Shown: positions 47,701 to 61,500 of the stretch, in pieces | Numbering within the stretch: position 1 is the stretch's first letter | Layout of the letters: the number at the start of each line of letters is the position of its first letter | DNA from: Sarcocystis neurona | Taxonomy: Eukaryota > Apicomplexa > Conoidasida > Eucoccidiorida > Sarcocystidae | Assembly: GCA_000727475.1 (NCBI GenBank) | Contig: KL647288.1 | Coordinates: forward strand, 8,397,414-8,461,413 | Reading direction: 5' to 3' | Length of the DNA: 64,000 bases | Program-made: the position numbers and the translations under genes | Notes under the pieces: model-generated | What the model was told of the DNA's origin: nothing | Databases searched by the model: none | The model's input: only the letters and a program-made list of their open reading frames with translations

Positions 47701-48138
47701 AGTCGATGAACCTTGAGCTCTCTTACGCGCTGCCTATCTTGAGGCCCGGTCGAGCCTTCGACACCACTGTGACCGTGCTGTATCGAAGTTGCTCCACACT
47801 GTTGTGGTTTCTCCACCTCTCCCCACGTATCTGCTCTAACAACGGCTGATCTAGTGCCTTAGTGTACGTTGCGCATGTAGCCTTTGGTTAGATTTCCTCT
47901 AAGCACTGTTGCCAAATCTCCTCCACGTCAAACGCACGCATCATCAGACCCTATCAGTACGGGTTCCTTCTCATTTTCACGCCAGCACGAGCCTTACCTT
48001 TTGTGTGTAGCAGCTAATGTCTACGTCGTGTGTGTCAACTCCCCGTGGCATACTCTCAGGTACGTGGGTCGTCAGTCTCGAGTTGGGTGCGTACTACTCT
48101 GCCTCTTTGTACTTCAGCGGCCAAGCTCTTCGCAGCAT
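44790..48138. other. Repeat-poor intergenic segment, no convincing gene
   Basis: This 3.3-kb stretch almost lacks CAG/CTG tracts and differs sharply from both sides. It holds several 65-120 codon ORFs on both strands: minus 45170-44874 with mixed composition (KFPTYRCVRFKPLQPP, VVYLEIIPWERHE), plus 47547-47849 (ECDGYRKLLHGESMNLEL) and plus 47169-47507. None has a recognisable domain or a phase-consistent partner exon. The 44789 gene starts at its left edge, so some of it is promoter. Confidence 0.45.
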
Positions 48139-49294
48139 TCATTCCTGAATGGGTAGTGACCAGCTGCTGGAGGTAAACATTTTGACTTCCAAAAGAAACA
48201 AGCAGCAGGCTTGCTTCTTCTGTCCGCGCGAGGCACTAAAAATTCCTGTGTTGGGCGTTGAACATGACGAAGTAGAGCTCTCGGTGTCAAAAGCATTCCC
48301 TAGAATGTAACCGATCCCGTTACGAGTTACTGCTTTTGCAGCGCAAGGCCCGCATGATACCTGAGTGGTAGTGAGTAGGCGGGGCCCACAACTAAATATA
48401 CATATACATGTATATACATGTGCATATACACACACATGCTCATCCGTGTACATTTACATATGTGGGCGCACGTGGCGGCTCCTCCACAGCTGTGCTTACG
48501 TACCGTGCATATATATATATATATATACCCCATGCATGTACATAAATATTTACGTGTATAAACGTATATATAGTATACGCAACCCCATGCCTGTGTAAAT
48601 ATGTACATCCCGTACGCCGTAGCTGTCAATATATATACGTATATACGGGTGCACTAGGATACACACACGTCGCCCTCCAGCCCTCCATCTAGGCATCCTC
48701 CTCCGTGGTATGCGTGAACTCGGTAAAGTTTACATACTTTCAGTAGCGTCTTCTGTCTGACGGCACACATGCAGCCGACGTCTTGTTTTGACGCTTCGAA
48801 GAACACTTCTCTGTTGTCCTTCGGTAGCGGTAACTTCACTGTCCCCACATCGGGAGGAAGGGAGCCGTGGCTTTCCTGCTGCCGTTGTGCAGGGCTGCTC
48901 GTGCGCACCGGTTTACCTGACGCAGCTCGACTGCTGCTGCTGCTGTTAGGGGCAGTTGGTAATGCTGCTGCTGCTGCTCCCCCTGCTCCTGTTGTTCACT
49001 AGGAGCGCAGAAATCCTGTTGTCTGCCACTAGTCACCGTTGCTGATGCTCCTGCGCCAATCTGCAGGTGTTGCTGGTGATGCTACTCTCAGCGAAGCGTT
49101 GTTGCTGCGGCGGGCGCATCCTGCGGCATGCGCCTTCTGCTGCTGCTGGTGCCACCTGTCATGTAGCATGCGTCCCTGCTGCTGTTGCTCCGGGCATGCG
49201 CAGCATCGGTAGACGATCCCAAACGCAGACACCGTCCCGTAAACCTGCAGAGGAGGGTATTTGTGAGAGCTTTACTGTCGAACGCGGCAGCCAT
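48139..49294 (-). CDS. Small hypothetical protein, at least 3 exons
   Basis: Exon 1 (49294-49245) encodes MAAAFDSKALTNTLLC. A middle exon ends at 48738 with a strong GTATGT donor and contains VKLPLPKDNREVFFEASKQD; its 5' border (near 48908 or 48822) is not settled. The last exon (48360-48139) follows a CACTACCACTCAG acceptor in phase and encodes VSCGPCAAKAVTRNGIGYIL through to a TGA. The product is rich in Ser, Thr, Lys and Cys without homopolymers in the ordered parts; a Gln-rich island near 49010-48910 could be an extra exon. I recognise no family. The start lies 232 bp from the divergent giant gene. Confidence 0.45.
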
Positions 49295-49526
49295 TTGTAC
49301 AATATCGAGATACACGTGGAGTCGCACGCTGTTTATATGTGCTGCATGTCGCCTACCGCGACCGACCGAAGGCAGCAGCAACAGCAGCAGACACGAGCCG
49401 CAAAGCACAACACGGCAGTCAAAGCGGTAGTGAGTACTTTTTTTGCCGCATCTGTACGGACGGGCGTGTTGTGTATCTCGAATAATAGAGCTACATGTAC
49501 ATCATTCTACGCCCATCAGTAATAAG
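49295..49526. promoter_or_regulatory. Short divergent intergenic region, presumed bidirectional promoter
   Basis: Two start codons point away from each other: ATG at 49294 on the minus strand and ATG at 49527 on the plus strand. Only 232 bp lie between, holding a CAG-rich patch (49370-49390) and AT-rich sequence. No TATA box or initiator can be assigned with confidence. Confidence 0.5.
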
Positions 49527-52500
49527 ATGGACGAATGGCTGTCTGTCGACTTGAATTTTCCATCACTTTTCATAGACAGATATGTGTAGTCCATAGGCGG
49601 TTCGTTCTTCCGTTGCTTTATCTGCAGCACCTCTTCGCGCGTGGTGGCGCCTTTTCGCTGCTTCCTTTTATCTCCGAACGCGTTTTCTACGCGCCTTCGC
49701 TTCCCACACCTAATTCTCCCATCCTGCATGCCCCCTACCAGATCGCGGAGAGGCACACATTTCCTTCCCTTTTTTTCTCCGTATTTCAACGTCTTCACTG
49801 AATCCAGAACACGTACACATACACATATGTCTTTCTACCTTGACAGATGATATTTCAAAAGTCTCTGCCGCCGACTCTCACGTTTTCCCCGTGGATTTGC
49901 CGGAGCAGTCTCGTTCCATGTAAGTTCTCCTTTCTGCCTTGCCGCAGCGCTGTCGCTTCAAGCATACACTCGAGTCTCGAGAACTCCTCTATCTGCTGTC
50001 GAAAAACGTGCACATGTCTGTCACGTGTACACTCGTGAAGTATACGTGTTTACACGCAAGAGTGTGGACACACAGCCACACACAACGTCTACGCATGTGT
50101 ATACTTGCATGTAGAGGACTTTACTACCAACTTGTCCGCGTTGCCTGCAGCAGCGGCACGCCACCACGTTTCATTTGAAGCCGTTCTTCTGCTGCTGCTG
50201 CCGAGCGGGTGCCACTTCTTCACGGCTGCTGTTGCCGCTGCCGCGCAACTGCCGCTGCTGGACACGCTGCTGCATTGCTAGTCCTGCGGCTGTTCGCAGG
50301 AAGACGAGAAAGACGAGGAAGACAAGTATCTGCAGCTTGTCCAGCAGCTCGCTTCGAAGCGCCGCAGGTTACCGAGGTGAATGGCACAACAATAATAACG
50401 AAGGAAGCAGCTGAACGACCCCATGTACAACTTCTCGTTTCTCTCTCTCTCGCTACGTCGTACACATACACGTAGAAAGTCACTGAGGTTGGTGGTGAGA
50501 GTTCCACCAGTCGCATCCGCTGGTGCTGCGGCCCTCCACGGGGTTGTGCTGCTTCGTGCGAAGCATGCTCCGGCTCTCCTGCTGATGCGACAGGACCCTG
50601 CATGTGCTGCTGTTGCTGTTGCTGCTGAAGCGCACAGCTGATGCTTCTCATCTCGTAGTAGTACGCTGTAGCTGCTTCTGTCACTAAAGAGGCGGTGAGA
50701 AGATCGCCGCGCGTGCTGTTGCTGCTGCTGCTGTTGCAGTGGGGGAACGTTTTGCTGCTGCCGTTGGAACGCGTTGCCGTCGGTTGTGCTGCGTTTAGCT
50801 GCTGCTGCTGTTGAAGGAGGAATGGCAGCAGGAACCCGGTGGAATTGCCGCTGCTGCTACTGCAGCATCGCCTTCTGCTGGTGCTGTGTGGACGACCCGT
50901 CGAGACCTACCCGGCTTGTTGCTGGTCAAAGCTGCAGCAACGGCTCGAACTATCGCCGGTGCTAGCGCCGCTGCTCTCCACACAGACCCATCGGTGCTGC
51001 TACCACTTCCATCTGGTGCTAAAAATTCTTGTGTCTTTCTTACGTTAAGAAGAGGAGTACCACATCTGCCTCTGCTGTGTTTCAGTTGCTGGAAATACTT
51101 CTTCCCCTGCATCCGTCCACGTTTATGACTCCCTCTCTTTGAGCATTTCTGCTACTTGCTGCTGCTGCTGCTCTTGCCCAGGTGATTCTGGCTCTACCGC
51201 GGTGGTGGGGTGCTGCTTCGGCGACCGTCTCTGCCGCTCCTCTGGCGGTCTTGCTGCTGGTGTGGCATTGCCCCGCAGCTGCTGTGAGAGAACACCGCAT
51301 GTACCCTTGCTTGCCTTGCCGCGCTGGCGAGGATTTTGTAGAGGACTGCAGCTCCCCTACAGGCGGGGCGCTGCAGGAAGTCTGACGTGCTTAGCAACGC
51401 AGCAGCACCAGCAGCCAGAGCTAGCGCAAGAGCAGCAGCAGACTGACAGCAGCAGCAGAAGGTAGAACAGGCGGAAGCAGGAGCCCTCGCCTAGTCAGCA
51501 GCAGAGAGAGAGAGAGCAACGGCAGAACAACGGCGACCTCTAGCGCTACAGCAGCAGAGGAGCAAGAGCAGCAACAGGGCGACAGGGGAAGGAGGACGGC
51601 ATCACAGAGGCGGCAGCAGCAGCAGAGCGACCGTGGCTGCAACTGCAGCAGCTGCCTCAGCAGCAGCTCGTGTAGCAGCAACAGGGAGTTGCGCTAGCCC
51701 CAGCGAGATCTGCAGCGAGAGCAGGGAGAAAAGCAGCAACAGCAGCAGAGTCGAAGAAGTGCAGCAGCCACAGCGGCTGCCAGGAAGTTGCGGTGGCGTG
51801 CGGCCGCGAAAGTCAGCAGCAGCCGCATGCGGACACGATCACCTGCTGCTGCTGCCACTGCATACGCTGCTGCAAGAGTCAACTGTAGCGAGGGAAAGTG
51901 ACGAGAGACAGATCGGCCAGCGGGTTGGCCAACAGGCCGCGCGGCAGACGGAGCCAGGCGGCAGCTGCCCTTCTTTTTTTCTCTTCTTCTAGAGAGAGCT
52001 GCGGGGCCAGAAGCTCAGCAAATTTGTCGGCCTTTGCCTGGCAGCACTAGTAACAAGAACAGCAGTGCAAAAGGCTGGGGACGTTCCTCGGTTGCCTCGC
52101 AGCAGCAGTAGCAGCACGACACTGCTGCGACTGGACATGTGTCCGCGGCCCTGTAGCAACACCAGTGGCAGCAGCCCAGCAGCAGCAACAGTACCAGCAG
52201 AAGGAGAAGTGGTGCCACTAGCAGCTGCGGGAGCCGCAGAAGATGCAACAGTAGCGGCAGCAGCGACAGCAGGGGCAGCGGCTAGACCAGGAGCAGCCGC
52301 AAGAGCAGTTGCAGCAACAAAGGCAGCAGCAACAGCCACGAGGGCAGCAGCGGCAGCAACGAGAGTAGCACCAGCAGCAGGAGAATTAAGAGCAGGAGTC
52401 GCAGCAGCGGCAAGAGCAGCAGTCGTAGCAGATCAGTAGCAGCAGCAGCAACGGCCGCAGCATACACCGCTATTGCAGCAACTGTAGCAGCAGTAGCAGC

Positions 52501-55500
52501 AGCAAGGGGAGCAGCCGCCAGAGCAGCAAGAGCCGGTGCCACAGCAGTAGTGGTCGTGGAAGCATCCCGATGCTGCAGCTGCATTCTGTCAGGCTCGTGT
52601 ATCTACTTCTTGCGGTCTTTGTGTGGCAGCAGCATGAGGAAGTACTCTACCTGCGCTTTTCGTTCCGCGGGTACTCAGGCAGCAGCACCGGGCAGAACTG
52701 CGTCGCCGCTTTTAGCTGCCTGACTGCGCTTCAGGAAGAACTGCAGCATCAGCAGCACGACATTTATACCCTTGTTTCTCCTCTGTACCTCATATACTCC
52801 CGGTTCAACGCGGGCGATACATCCAGTGCGTACATCTCCCTCCGTCTCTTGTCCTGGTGGACGCAGCAGCAGGAACTACGCAGGATCCTCTTGCTGCCCC
52901 CCGGTAGCGCGGTCCGGCTGCTGCTGCAGCTGCTGCGTAACCCGCTGGGTTGCCCTACCTGCTGGGATTCCGGTTGCCGCTGCATCTGCCGGATTGCCGC
53001 AGCACTGGCTGGGATGCCGGTTGCTGCTGCACGCGCCGGGTTGCGTTGCTTGCTGCTGCATCTGTTAGGGTTGCCGCGCGCTGCTGCCCGTCCTGGTTCG
53101 CCGGTTGCTGCTGCCCTGCTGGGTTGCCGCTTGCTGCTGCATCTGCCAGGCTGCCTTGCGTGTTGCTGCTGTTCAGATGCCTGCTGCCACCGCTGGGTAG
53201 CCTGTGCTGCTGCCGCTCGATAGCCTTTGCCGTCATTGCTGCTGCGGGTGCTTCTTCTTCAAAGTGTGTGGTGCTGGAGCGACTTGCGGATGGCGCTGCT
53301 GGCGTTGTGTGCTGAGGACAACGGGTTTTTCTCTCCCTCTGTTTTTCCGCATGCGTTGCTGCCGGGACTCCGCTGCTGCTGCTGGGGGGAGAGGGGAGGC
53401 AGATATGTGGGGGCCGGTGCTTGAGGAGGTGGCGAGCTGCTTGGAGTTTCGTGACTTTCTCTCGCTACAGCGCCTTCTGCTGCGGCTGTCTGAGGAAGGC
53501 AGAGAGCAGCTGCTGCTGCCGCTGCTCCCCCTCCTTTGCCAAGAGAGCCAGCTGTACAAGCAGCGCTGTCGGCAGCCCCCCGCTTTACGGACGCTGCTGT
53601 CCTCCTCCCACTTCTTTCATCCGCAGGACGTGAAGTGGGTCCTCGAGCTGCTGAACTTGCCGCTGCGATCTCTCGCCGGCGCTACTGCAGCAGGAAGCCG
53701 TCAAAGCGCAGCAACAGCAGCAGCAGGGAGGGACAGCGGAGCAGCAGCAGCGGGAGTCAAAAGAAGCGCATCAGCGTCAGCAGGAAGCAAAGACGCGACA
53801 GCAGCGGGAAATGCAGCAGCGGCAGCAGGGAGGAAGGGGAGAGAAGCAGCAGCAACAGCTGCTGCAGGAGCAGCAAAAAGAGGCGTCCGAGCACCTACGT
53901 CGAAAGCGACACGCTCTGACGCAGCAACGGCAGCACCACCAGCACGTCGATTCCGAGCACCTACCACACCAGCTGCAGGAGCCGCACCATCTGCACCAGC
54001 TTCAGTAGCAGGAGGAACGTCACTCAAAGCGAGAGAGCAGAACGCTTCAGGAGCAGTGCCAGCAGCAACAGGAACAGCAGCACTTCAGAGCGAGAGAGAT
54101 ATTATCACTGGTCGCTCGTCTGCTGTCTCCGGCAGGCCCGGCAGCAGCAGCAGCAGTGGAAGCAGCAGCAACTTTGACAGCGGCAGCAGCAGTGAGAGGA
54201 CTCGTGCAGGATGCGACGAAGATAGGTATGGGAGACTTTCTCTACCACGCGTGAGGCTGGACGCACGTGCGGAGAGAGAGAACGCGCCAAGCGCCAGCGC
54301 TACTGCTGAGAGCAAAGGCTTTGTCCTGAAGACCGAGCAGCAGCAGTCGCCGCGGCAGCCGTCGCAGCGGCAGCTGTCGCAGCAGCCTCAGCAGCAGGTA
54401 AATGCAGAGGCGCAGAAGCAGGTTGGCGGGAGACCGGTGCAGCAGGAGCTGCCGCAGCACGTGCAGGAGCAGCCAGGAAAGCAGCTGTTGCGCTCCGCGG
54501 TGGGACAGCAGCAGCAGCAGCAGGCAGGAAAGCAGCAACGGCAAGATGGGAGGACGGTGGCGGAGCCCAGTGCGCGTGCGGCTGTCTATGTGCAGCAGCA
54601 CGGGCTGCGGGGGGGGTTGAGCAGCAGCAGCTCTGGCAGAAGCGTAAGTGAGACCAGCAGAAGCAACACAGGCCTCAAAACCTGCAGCAGTAACAGGGAG
54701 GGTTCTGCTGCATGCGCCCCAGAGACAGCTCGAAAGTTACTGCTGCTACCTTCTCATTTGACTGCTGAAGAGGTTGCCCGCCGCTTCTGCGTTGATGTCA
54801 GCATGTACTTCTATTCCCAGGCGCAGAACGCCGAAAGCAGCAGCAGGAACGTGTCGAGCACCAGAGGAGAAAGTGGGCAGTGCAAGGTATTGGCGGACGA
54901 GAGCAGCGGGAGCGCGGACTTGAGCAGCGGCAGCGGGGGCGTGGAGAGAAGTAGAGAGAGAGGGAGCACAGAGGAGAAGGAGCTCGACTGGTCCCCACTG
55001 CTCTGTGTGCTGGCGCCAATATTTCTTCGAGTGATAACGCCTGCGACTGCTGCACGTACGGCTTGCAAGCAGCTGCGGCGGCAACAGCGGCTGCTGAAGG
55101 CAGGCGGCGCAGCTGCAGCAGCAGCAGCTCCTGCCGCGGATACTTTGCAACTCGTAGGGGGACACACCAGCAGGCAGCAGACTGCTGCGAAGGCCCCCGC
55201 AGCGCCGCTCGAGTTGAAGAGCGAGGCAGACTCCCAGCAGGCGACTGCTGCTGCATCAGCTCTCGACGCTAGCGCCGCCGCAGGACCGGCAGCAAAGCAG
55301 CAGCAGCGGATTCAGCAGCAGCGGATACAGCAGCAGCCGCAAAGTGCTCAGCGGGACGAGGAGGAGAAACAGGAGCAGCAACAGGAGCAGCGAGAGGAGA
55401 GGCAGCGCCGGGGGCCTCGTGGCGATGGCGACGCCGCTGGCGAAACTGCAGGGCTGCTAGCTCGAGCAGCAGCAGGGAAAGAAATGTTGCTGCAAGTTCC

Positions 55501-58500
55501 CGCTGCACTACCAAACAAAGGGAAGCAGGCAAGAAGTCGAGGTGGAGCATGTGTTGACTTGTCTACCGTCGCTTGCAGGACGCAAAGCCACCAGCTCCCT
55601 AGCGTGAGAGCCTATGCTCCTGATGACGCTCCCGGTGGCTCTGCTACTGCGGTGGCTGCTGCTGCTTTGAGTAGCTACCGGCTCTCCGGCGGCGATGCTG
55701 CTGCCGCCGTTTCTGGCCTGGGTGATGCCCGCCAGCGGCATCCGACAAGTGTCGCGGCTTCTGCTGCTGCGCACGCTGCTGCTGACTTTGTTGCTGCTGA
55801 TGCTGCGACTCCCGCACTTCCTCCTTTCGAAAGCCCCACATTTGCTGCTGCTGCCGGAAGTGCGCTGCCGCCGGTGCTGGCGTTTTGCTTGGAGGTGCTG
55901 CGAGCTGAGTGCAGGCGTCGCCGGTCTGCGTCGGTGTGTGCGCAGCAGCAGCAGCGTCAGCAGCAGCTTCGGCAGCAAGTGCTTCACCGGCAGCAGGAAC
56001 AGCGGCGGCAATGCCAGGGGCTGCCCCAGGGGCAGCTGCTGCAGCCCCCGGGCCACCGACCAAAGGAGGTGGGACAGCTGCTGCAGGTACCCGGCCACGG
56101 GCAGGGGCAGCAGCAACTGCAGAGGCAACTGCAGAGGCAACTGCTGCAGCAACAGCGGGTTTCTGCTGCAAGAGAAGCAGCGGAGCATGCGGTGCGGATT
56201 GCTGCTGCTGTCGCTGATGAGAATGACAAGGCTGCGCTGTGTGTGCAACAGAATGTCCTGGCGATTGTCCTAGCAGTTGGCAGTATCTCGCAAGGCTTGC
56301 AGGTACGCGGCAGCTCCTGCATCCCTGATCAAACGGACAGCATATGCCTACTTTCCTTCTCTCCGTGTGTGTGGCTCTGTGTATTTATCGCGACGTGGTT
56401 CTCTCCATTTCCTAGTAGAACCGAAGAATGCTTCAGTAAAATTCGTAGACTCGGCTCGGCATCCTCCCGTATACATAAGTCTCTGCCTCGGAACGACGAC
56501 CGTCTATACCGCGTACGTACTGGCACACTCCTGCTCTGCCTTATTTATATATATATATACACACATTTATGTTTCTGTCTCTCTCAATTTTATCAGTTGT
56601 AGGTGAACAGGGTCGTAACACACGTAAAAATGCCTTACTACTGAGTGCTGCCTTCTCATACATATATATACGTGTAGGTCTGTGGCTGTGTCTCTTTCAT
56701 TCTGTCGTTTGTTTGTGAGCAGGGCAGGAACACGTGTGTACGCACTACTTCCGTGCTGCTCTGTCCTCCACATATATTTGTTTGCCTCTCTCTGTCTCAC
56801 TTTCTGTCTCTCTTGTATTTGTCGTTTGTATGGGGTGTGGGGAGGGCAGAAGTAGTAACACGTGAATCGTCTCCGAAATGTAACCGTCACCAACACACGT
56901 ATACACGTGTATATACATGTGTGCCCTCTGGTGGTGGGTCTCAAAAGAGGAGGAGGGATGGCCGTCCCCTCTCTCTGTCTCTCTCTCTGTCTCTCTCTGT
57001 CTGTCTCTCTGTCTCCCTCTGTCTCTCTCTGTCTCTCTCTCTGTCTCTCTGTCTGTCTCTCTCTCTGTCTGTCTGTCTGTCTCTCCCTCTGTCTCTCTCT
57101 CTCTATGTCTCCCTCTGTCTCTCTCTGTCCCTTTCACCCTCTCTCTCTGTCTCTGTCTGCCTGTCTCGCTGTCTATTGTCGGTCTCTCGCTTTCGTCCTC
57201 CCTCGTCCCTCCTCCTCTCTCTGTCTCTCTCTTTCCCGCTTTCTCTCTGCTTCCTTCTCCTCCACTCTCTCTCTGTCTCTCGCCCCCCCTCCTCTCCCTC
57301 CCTTCTCCTCTCTCCCTCTTTCCTTCTCTTTTTCTGTCTTCCTCTCTGAAGGTGATTGATAAACACTTGAAAGTGTATACATACATGCATATGGAGGCCG
57401 CTTTTCTGAAGGAGCGTGTCTGTCTCTATCCAAGTGGAAAAGTAAATAACAACCACGTGTACGGGCGTAAGTATATTTTCATCTCTCTGTCTCGAGGCGC
57501 ACACATACATATATATGTGCCCTGCTTCTCTGAAGCGTCCCTCTTTCTCTCTATCGGTATGAAGGCGGGTCATAAACGTACGTGTATATATATGTGTATA
57601 TGCTTCTCGCATTTCTGAACCGTCATTCTTCTGCTTTTGCGTACGGCATTTCCTTCTCTCTCTTCCTATTTTCGTCGAACGTCGGTGTCACCTGCCCGGT
57701 AGTGTATGTGTCTGTCTCATTCATACATCCGTCTGCGCTCATTTTTACATATATATATGTATATATATGTGTACGCGTAGTAGGTACACGCCTGGAGAAG
57801 TGTGCTTGGCTATGTACGGGAAAAAGAGGAGAGCAGATCTGTTTCTTGATGGGAGACGTATATGGCAGTCCTGCTGCATGCGCGCAACTTCAAATAAACG
57901 ACTTTTGATCTGGTGGCTGCCATTTCTCCGTACGGATCAGAAACACTGGGGGGCTCGTCTTCAACGAGAATATATATCTCTGTTGAATCAGGGTCAACGC
58001 TTCTGTGATGTACGTGTATATCCATGTATTCGTATCGATATGTATATCTATGAAGACGCATACGTAATTCCTATTTATTCATACGTAGATGCATGTATGA
58101 GTCTAGTAGCCTTTGTAGGAACGCCGACGAAGCAAGTATTCATACCATTGCCATATATGCCTTCACATATGTATATATGTATTATGTGTACAAATAGGTG
58201 TGTGTACATCTATGTAGGAGTATGTCTGAACTCTTGTAGACTTATAAGTGTGAGCATGCTTGTGTGCTTGCTGGCGGGGGGGTCGCCGGCTGCTGCAGTT
58301 GCCTCTCTGCTACTGCTGCTGCTCCAGCGTTTCTGCAAATGCTGTCGCTGCGACCTGCCTATGAAGTGTCGGTGTTTGTCTGCGCCTGACGCAGCTTCTG
58401 TCGCTGCGTTCCTTCTGCTGCCGTCCTTCTGCTGCCGTCCTGCTGCTGCCGTCCTGCTGCTGCCGTCCTGCTGCTCTTGTGATGCTGCTGCCGTTACACC

Positions 58501-61500
58501 TGCTGCCGCTCTTGTCGGGTGCGTCCCTGCTGCGGCTGCTGCTCCACCGGAGACGCTGCTGTGGCGTACCTCCTCGTGTTGCTGTTGAAACTATGCTGCA
58601 CGCCTTGCTTCAATAAATCGTTTGCGGCTGCGCTCCTGCTGCTGCTGTTGCCGTGTATCTGCCGGTGCTCTACTGCTGCCCTCCTTGCTGCTGCTGTGCG
58701 GTAGTTGCCCTTCCGTTGTCGTCGCTCGGCCAATACTGTCACTGCAGCCGCTGTTGCCACGATGGCTGCTGCCGCTGCGGATATGTCCCTGCTGCATCCC
58801 CTCATCATATTTATGCTGCTGCTGCGGACACACTCCTGCTGCTGCTGCTGATATATTCCTGCTGCAGCTGCTGATACACTCCTGCTGATGCTGGTATTAG
58901 TCTTTGTTTCGCTCCCGCTGCGTTTGGTGTACATTTTTGCTGCGACCGCCTGGTATGTACTGCTGCTGCTGCTCATCTGTTTCTGCCGATGTTGCAGATG
59001 TGGTGCCGTTGACTGCTACTGGTGCTGCTCTGATTCTGCGCTGCTCCGGGTACGTCTGTGCTGCTCCGCTGATTCTACTCGTGCTGCAGCGCACTTCTCC
59101 CGCATCGCTGCTGCCACGTCAGTTCCCTCTCTGTTGCTGCCCTTTGTTGTTTTTGCTGGTGCTGCTGCTGTGTGTTCAGGTAGCAGATCTTCTGCTAGGT
59201 GGCGTCATGCGCTGGCTGTGTCACGTGCTTCTGGATCGATCCTCCCCTTCCGCGACTTCCTTCTCTGCTGCTTCTGTGGCTGCAGGTGGTTCCTCTTATT
59301 TGTCTCCATCCTTCGGCGGTTCATCTTTTTCCTCACCTTTAGCAGCAGCAGCAGCTTCGGAGTGCGCGTCGCCGTCGCGTGCTCCAGCAGCAGAGCTGTC
59401 TGTGAACTCGAGCTGCCTTCTCTTCCCTCCGCTGCCTGCGGTCGGAGGAGAAGAGACGAGCAGCAGCCTGACCTTTGTCCGCCTCGTATTCCTGTCGTTG
59501 CAACGGCTTGGGAAGCCGTATGCTGATTTCCTTTCTTTGAGGCTTCGCTCGCACGCACTGCTAAAGGTACGGCGCCTTGCTCAGCTGCGCGAGTCCCTCA
59601 GTTCTTCTTCACTTTTTTGCGGAATGTGGACAGCTTCTCCGGCCTGCAACGCACGCAAGAGCAGCAGCAGCAACACCGGCGCAGACGCTTTGGAGCCTTC
59701 TGCGGCTTCTGCGGCTCCTGCTGCTGTTGGAGAGAAGGCGGTCGCTGAGACGGTGCTGCTCCTGCAGCCGCTGCTGCGGCTGCTGCTGTTTCCTTCGGTG
59801 GAAGAGCTGCATGAAGCCTGCTGCGCGGGTGTTTTCTCGTTGCAGACGCTGGCGAACAGCAAGCTGCTGTCTGCAGGAGCCTTCGCAAAATACTTGCTGC
59901 CGCTTCGAGAGGCCACAGACAGCTGTACGGCGGCGTTTCTGAAGGCGAAGTTGCTGCTGCTGTTCTACGTCCTCTTCTACGACCCGCAGGAGCAGCAGCG
60001 GCGGCGCCTCCTTTCTGAGTCTCACGCGAGGACGCGCAGGGAGCAGCTGCGACAACAGCAGCAGCAGCGGCTGCAACAACAACAGCAACGACAGCAACAA
60101 GAACACTTACAGCAACAGCAGCTGCAGCAGCAGCGGACGCAGGGGCAGCAGCGCGTCCAAGACCCCCACCAGCAGAACTTCCAGCAGCAGGACCAGCTGC
60201 GGCAGGAGGACTGGGAGGATGAAGGCCGGCGGCAGGAGGGGGGGAAATCGCACGCCCTGGTGGCGGGGAAGCGTCGCAGTCGGCCTGCAAGCTCAGGCAC
60301 TCTGTTGCCTCCGAGCAGCAGCAGCGAGAATGCCAGCAGCAGAATTGCTTCACTGTCGCCTCCCGGACGCCGCGTGGCTGCTGCTGGCGCAGTTGTCGCG
60401 GCTGGGAAAGTAGGCGGGGGCAGCCGCAGGGTAGCTGCTGTACTTCCTTTGGAGCGGGGAAGGGCTGCTGCATACGGCGGTGATAGTGAGAGGGCCTTCG
60501 TAGCTGCAGCGCTGCATCGGCTGCTGCAGCAGGCGCTCGACGCCGGAGAAGAGCAGGAGACGTGTTTTCCGCGCAAGCGGCACGCAGCAGCGGGAGAGCT
60601 GCGGAGAGCTACTCACGTGTTGCAGCAGCAGGTGAAGCAACACCATGTGATACAGCTGCAGCAGCAGCAGCAGCGACTCGTGCTGCAGCAGCAGCCGCAC
60701 CAGCGACTCGTGCTGCAGCAACAGCAGGAGCAGCGACTCGTGCTGCAGCAGCAGCACCTCCCCTCACAATGGCAGCCGCAGCTGCAGGCCCAGACGAGGA
60801 GTCTGAGGCAGCAGTTCTCCGCGCAACAGCAGCAACTAACCGTCAAAGTTTCTCCTTCCGCTGCATCGCTCAAGTTTTCGTCTTCTGCTGGCGGCCGCGG
60901 GACTGCTTCCTGGAAGTGTCAGCTGACGTCTGCGCCACCGCAGTCGCAGCGCCTTGCTACTGCTGTTGCTCTGACGGGGAGCTGCAGCAGAGTGTGGGGT
61001 CTAGCGGCTGTTGCGGAGATGGTGGGGCTGCTGCCGTTGACTGCTTTGTCTCCTCCGCTGCGGCGAGGGTTGCGCAGCAGCCTTGCTTCTGCGGTGGCGT
61101 GGGGGATTCGGTTTAGTTCCTTGACGTCAGGTGCTGCTGCGTCTTCTTCCTCGTCGTTCGACCCTGCCCATGCAACTTCTTCGACTGCAGCAACAGCAGG
61201 CGGTGAAGCGAACAGTGGTGCCGGAGGGGTCGTCTCGGCCTCAGCGGCTGCTGGGGGAAATCCCTCGCTGCTGCCGCTTGCTGCTGTCTGCGAACAGCTG
61301 CTGGTAGCAGGAAGGCACCCCCTTGCTGCTGCTACTGGTGCTGCGTCTGATTTTGCCGCACCGGCAGCTGCCGCAGACCGACCGTGGCGCATGACGTTGA
61401 CTGCAGCAGCTGCATTTCCTGCTGCAGCCTCTCTGCGAGAATCTGGTTTAAGCTTCGCCGCCCCTTCTGCTGCCGTTGCTGCTGTGCAGCTGTCGCCAGG

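Noticed and set aside
49920..49947. A 28-base intron suggested by GTAAG and GCCGCAG sites
   Set aside because: It is too short for a plausible spliceosomal intron; the same donor pairs better with the acceptor at 50150.
52139..52592. A long Ala-rich frame continuing from exon 8 of the giant gene
   Set aside because: Reading it through ends in a stop without joining the next exon; splicing at 52138 gives a phase match to the exon at 52593, so it is treated as intron.
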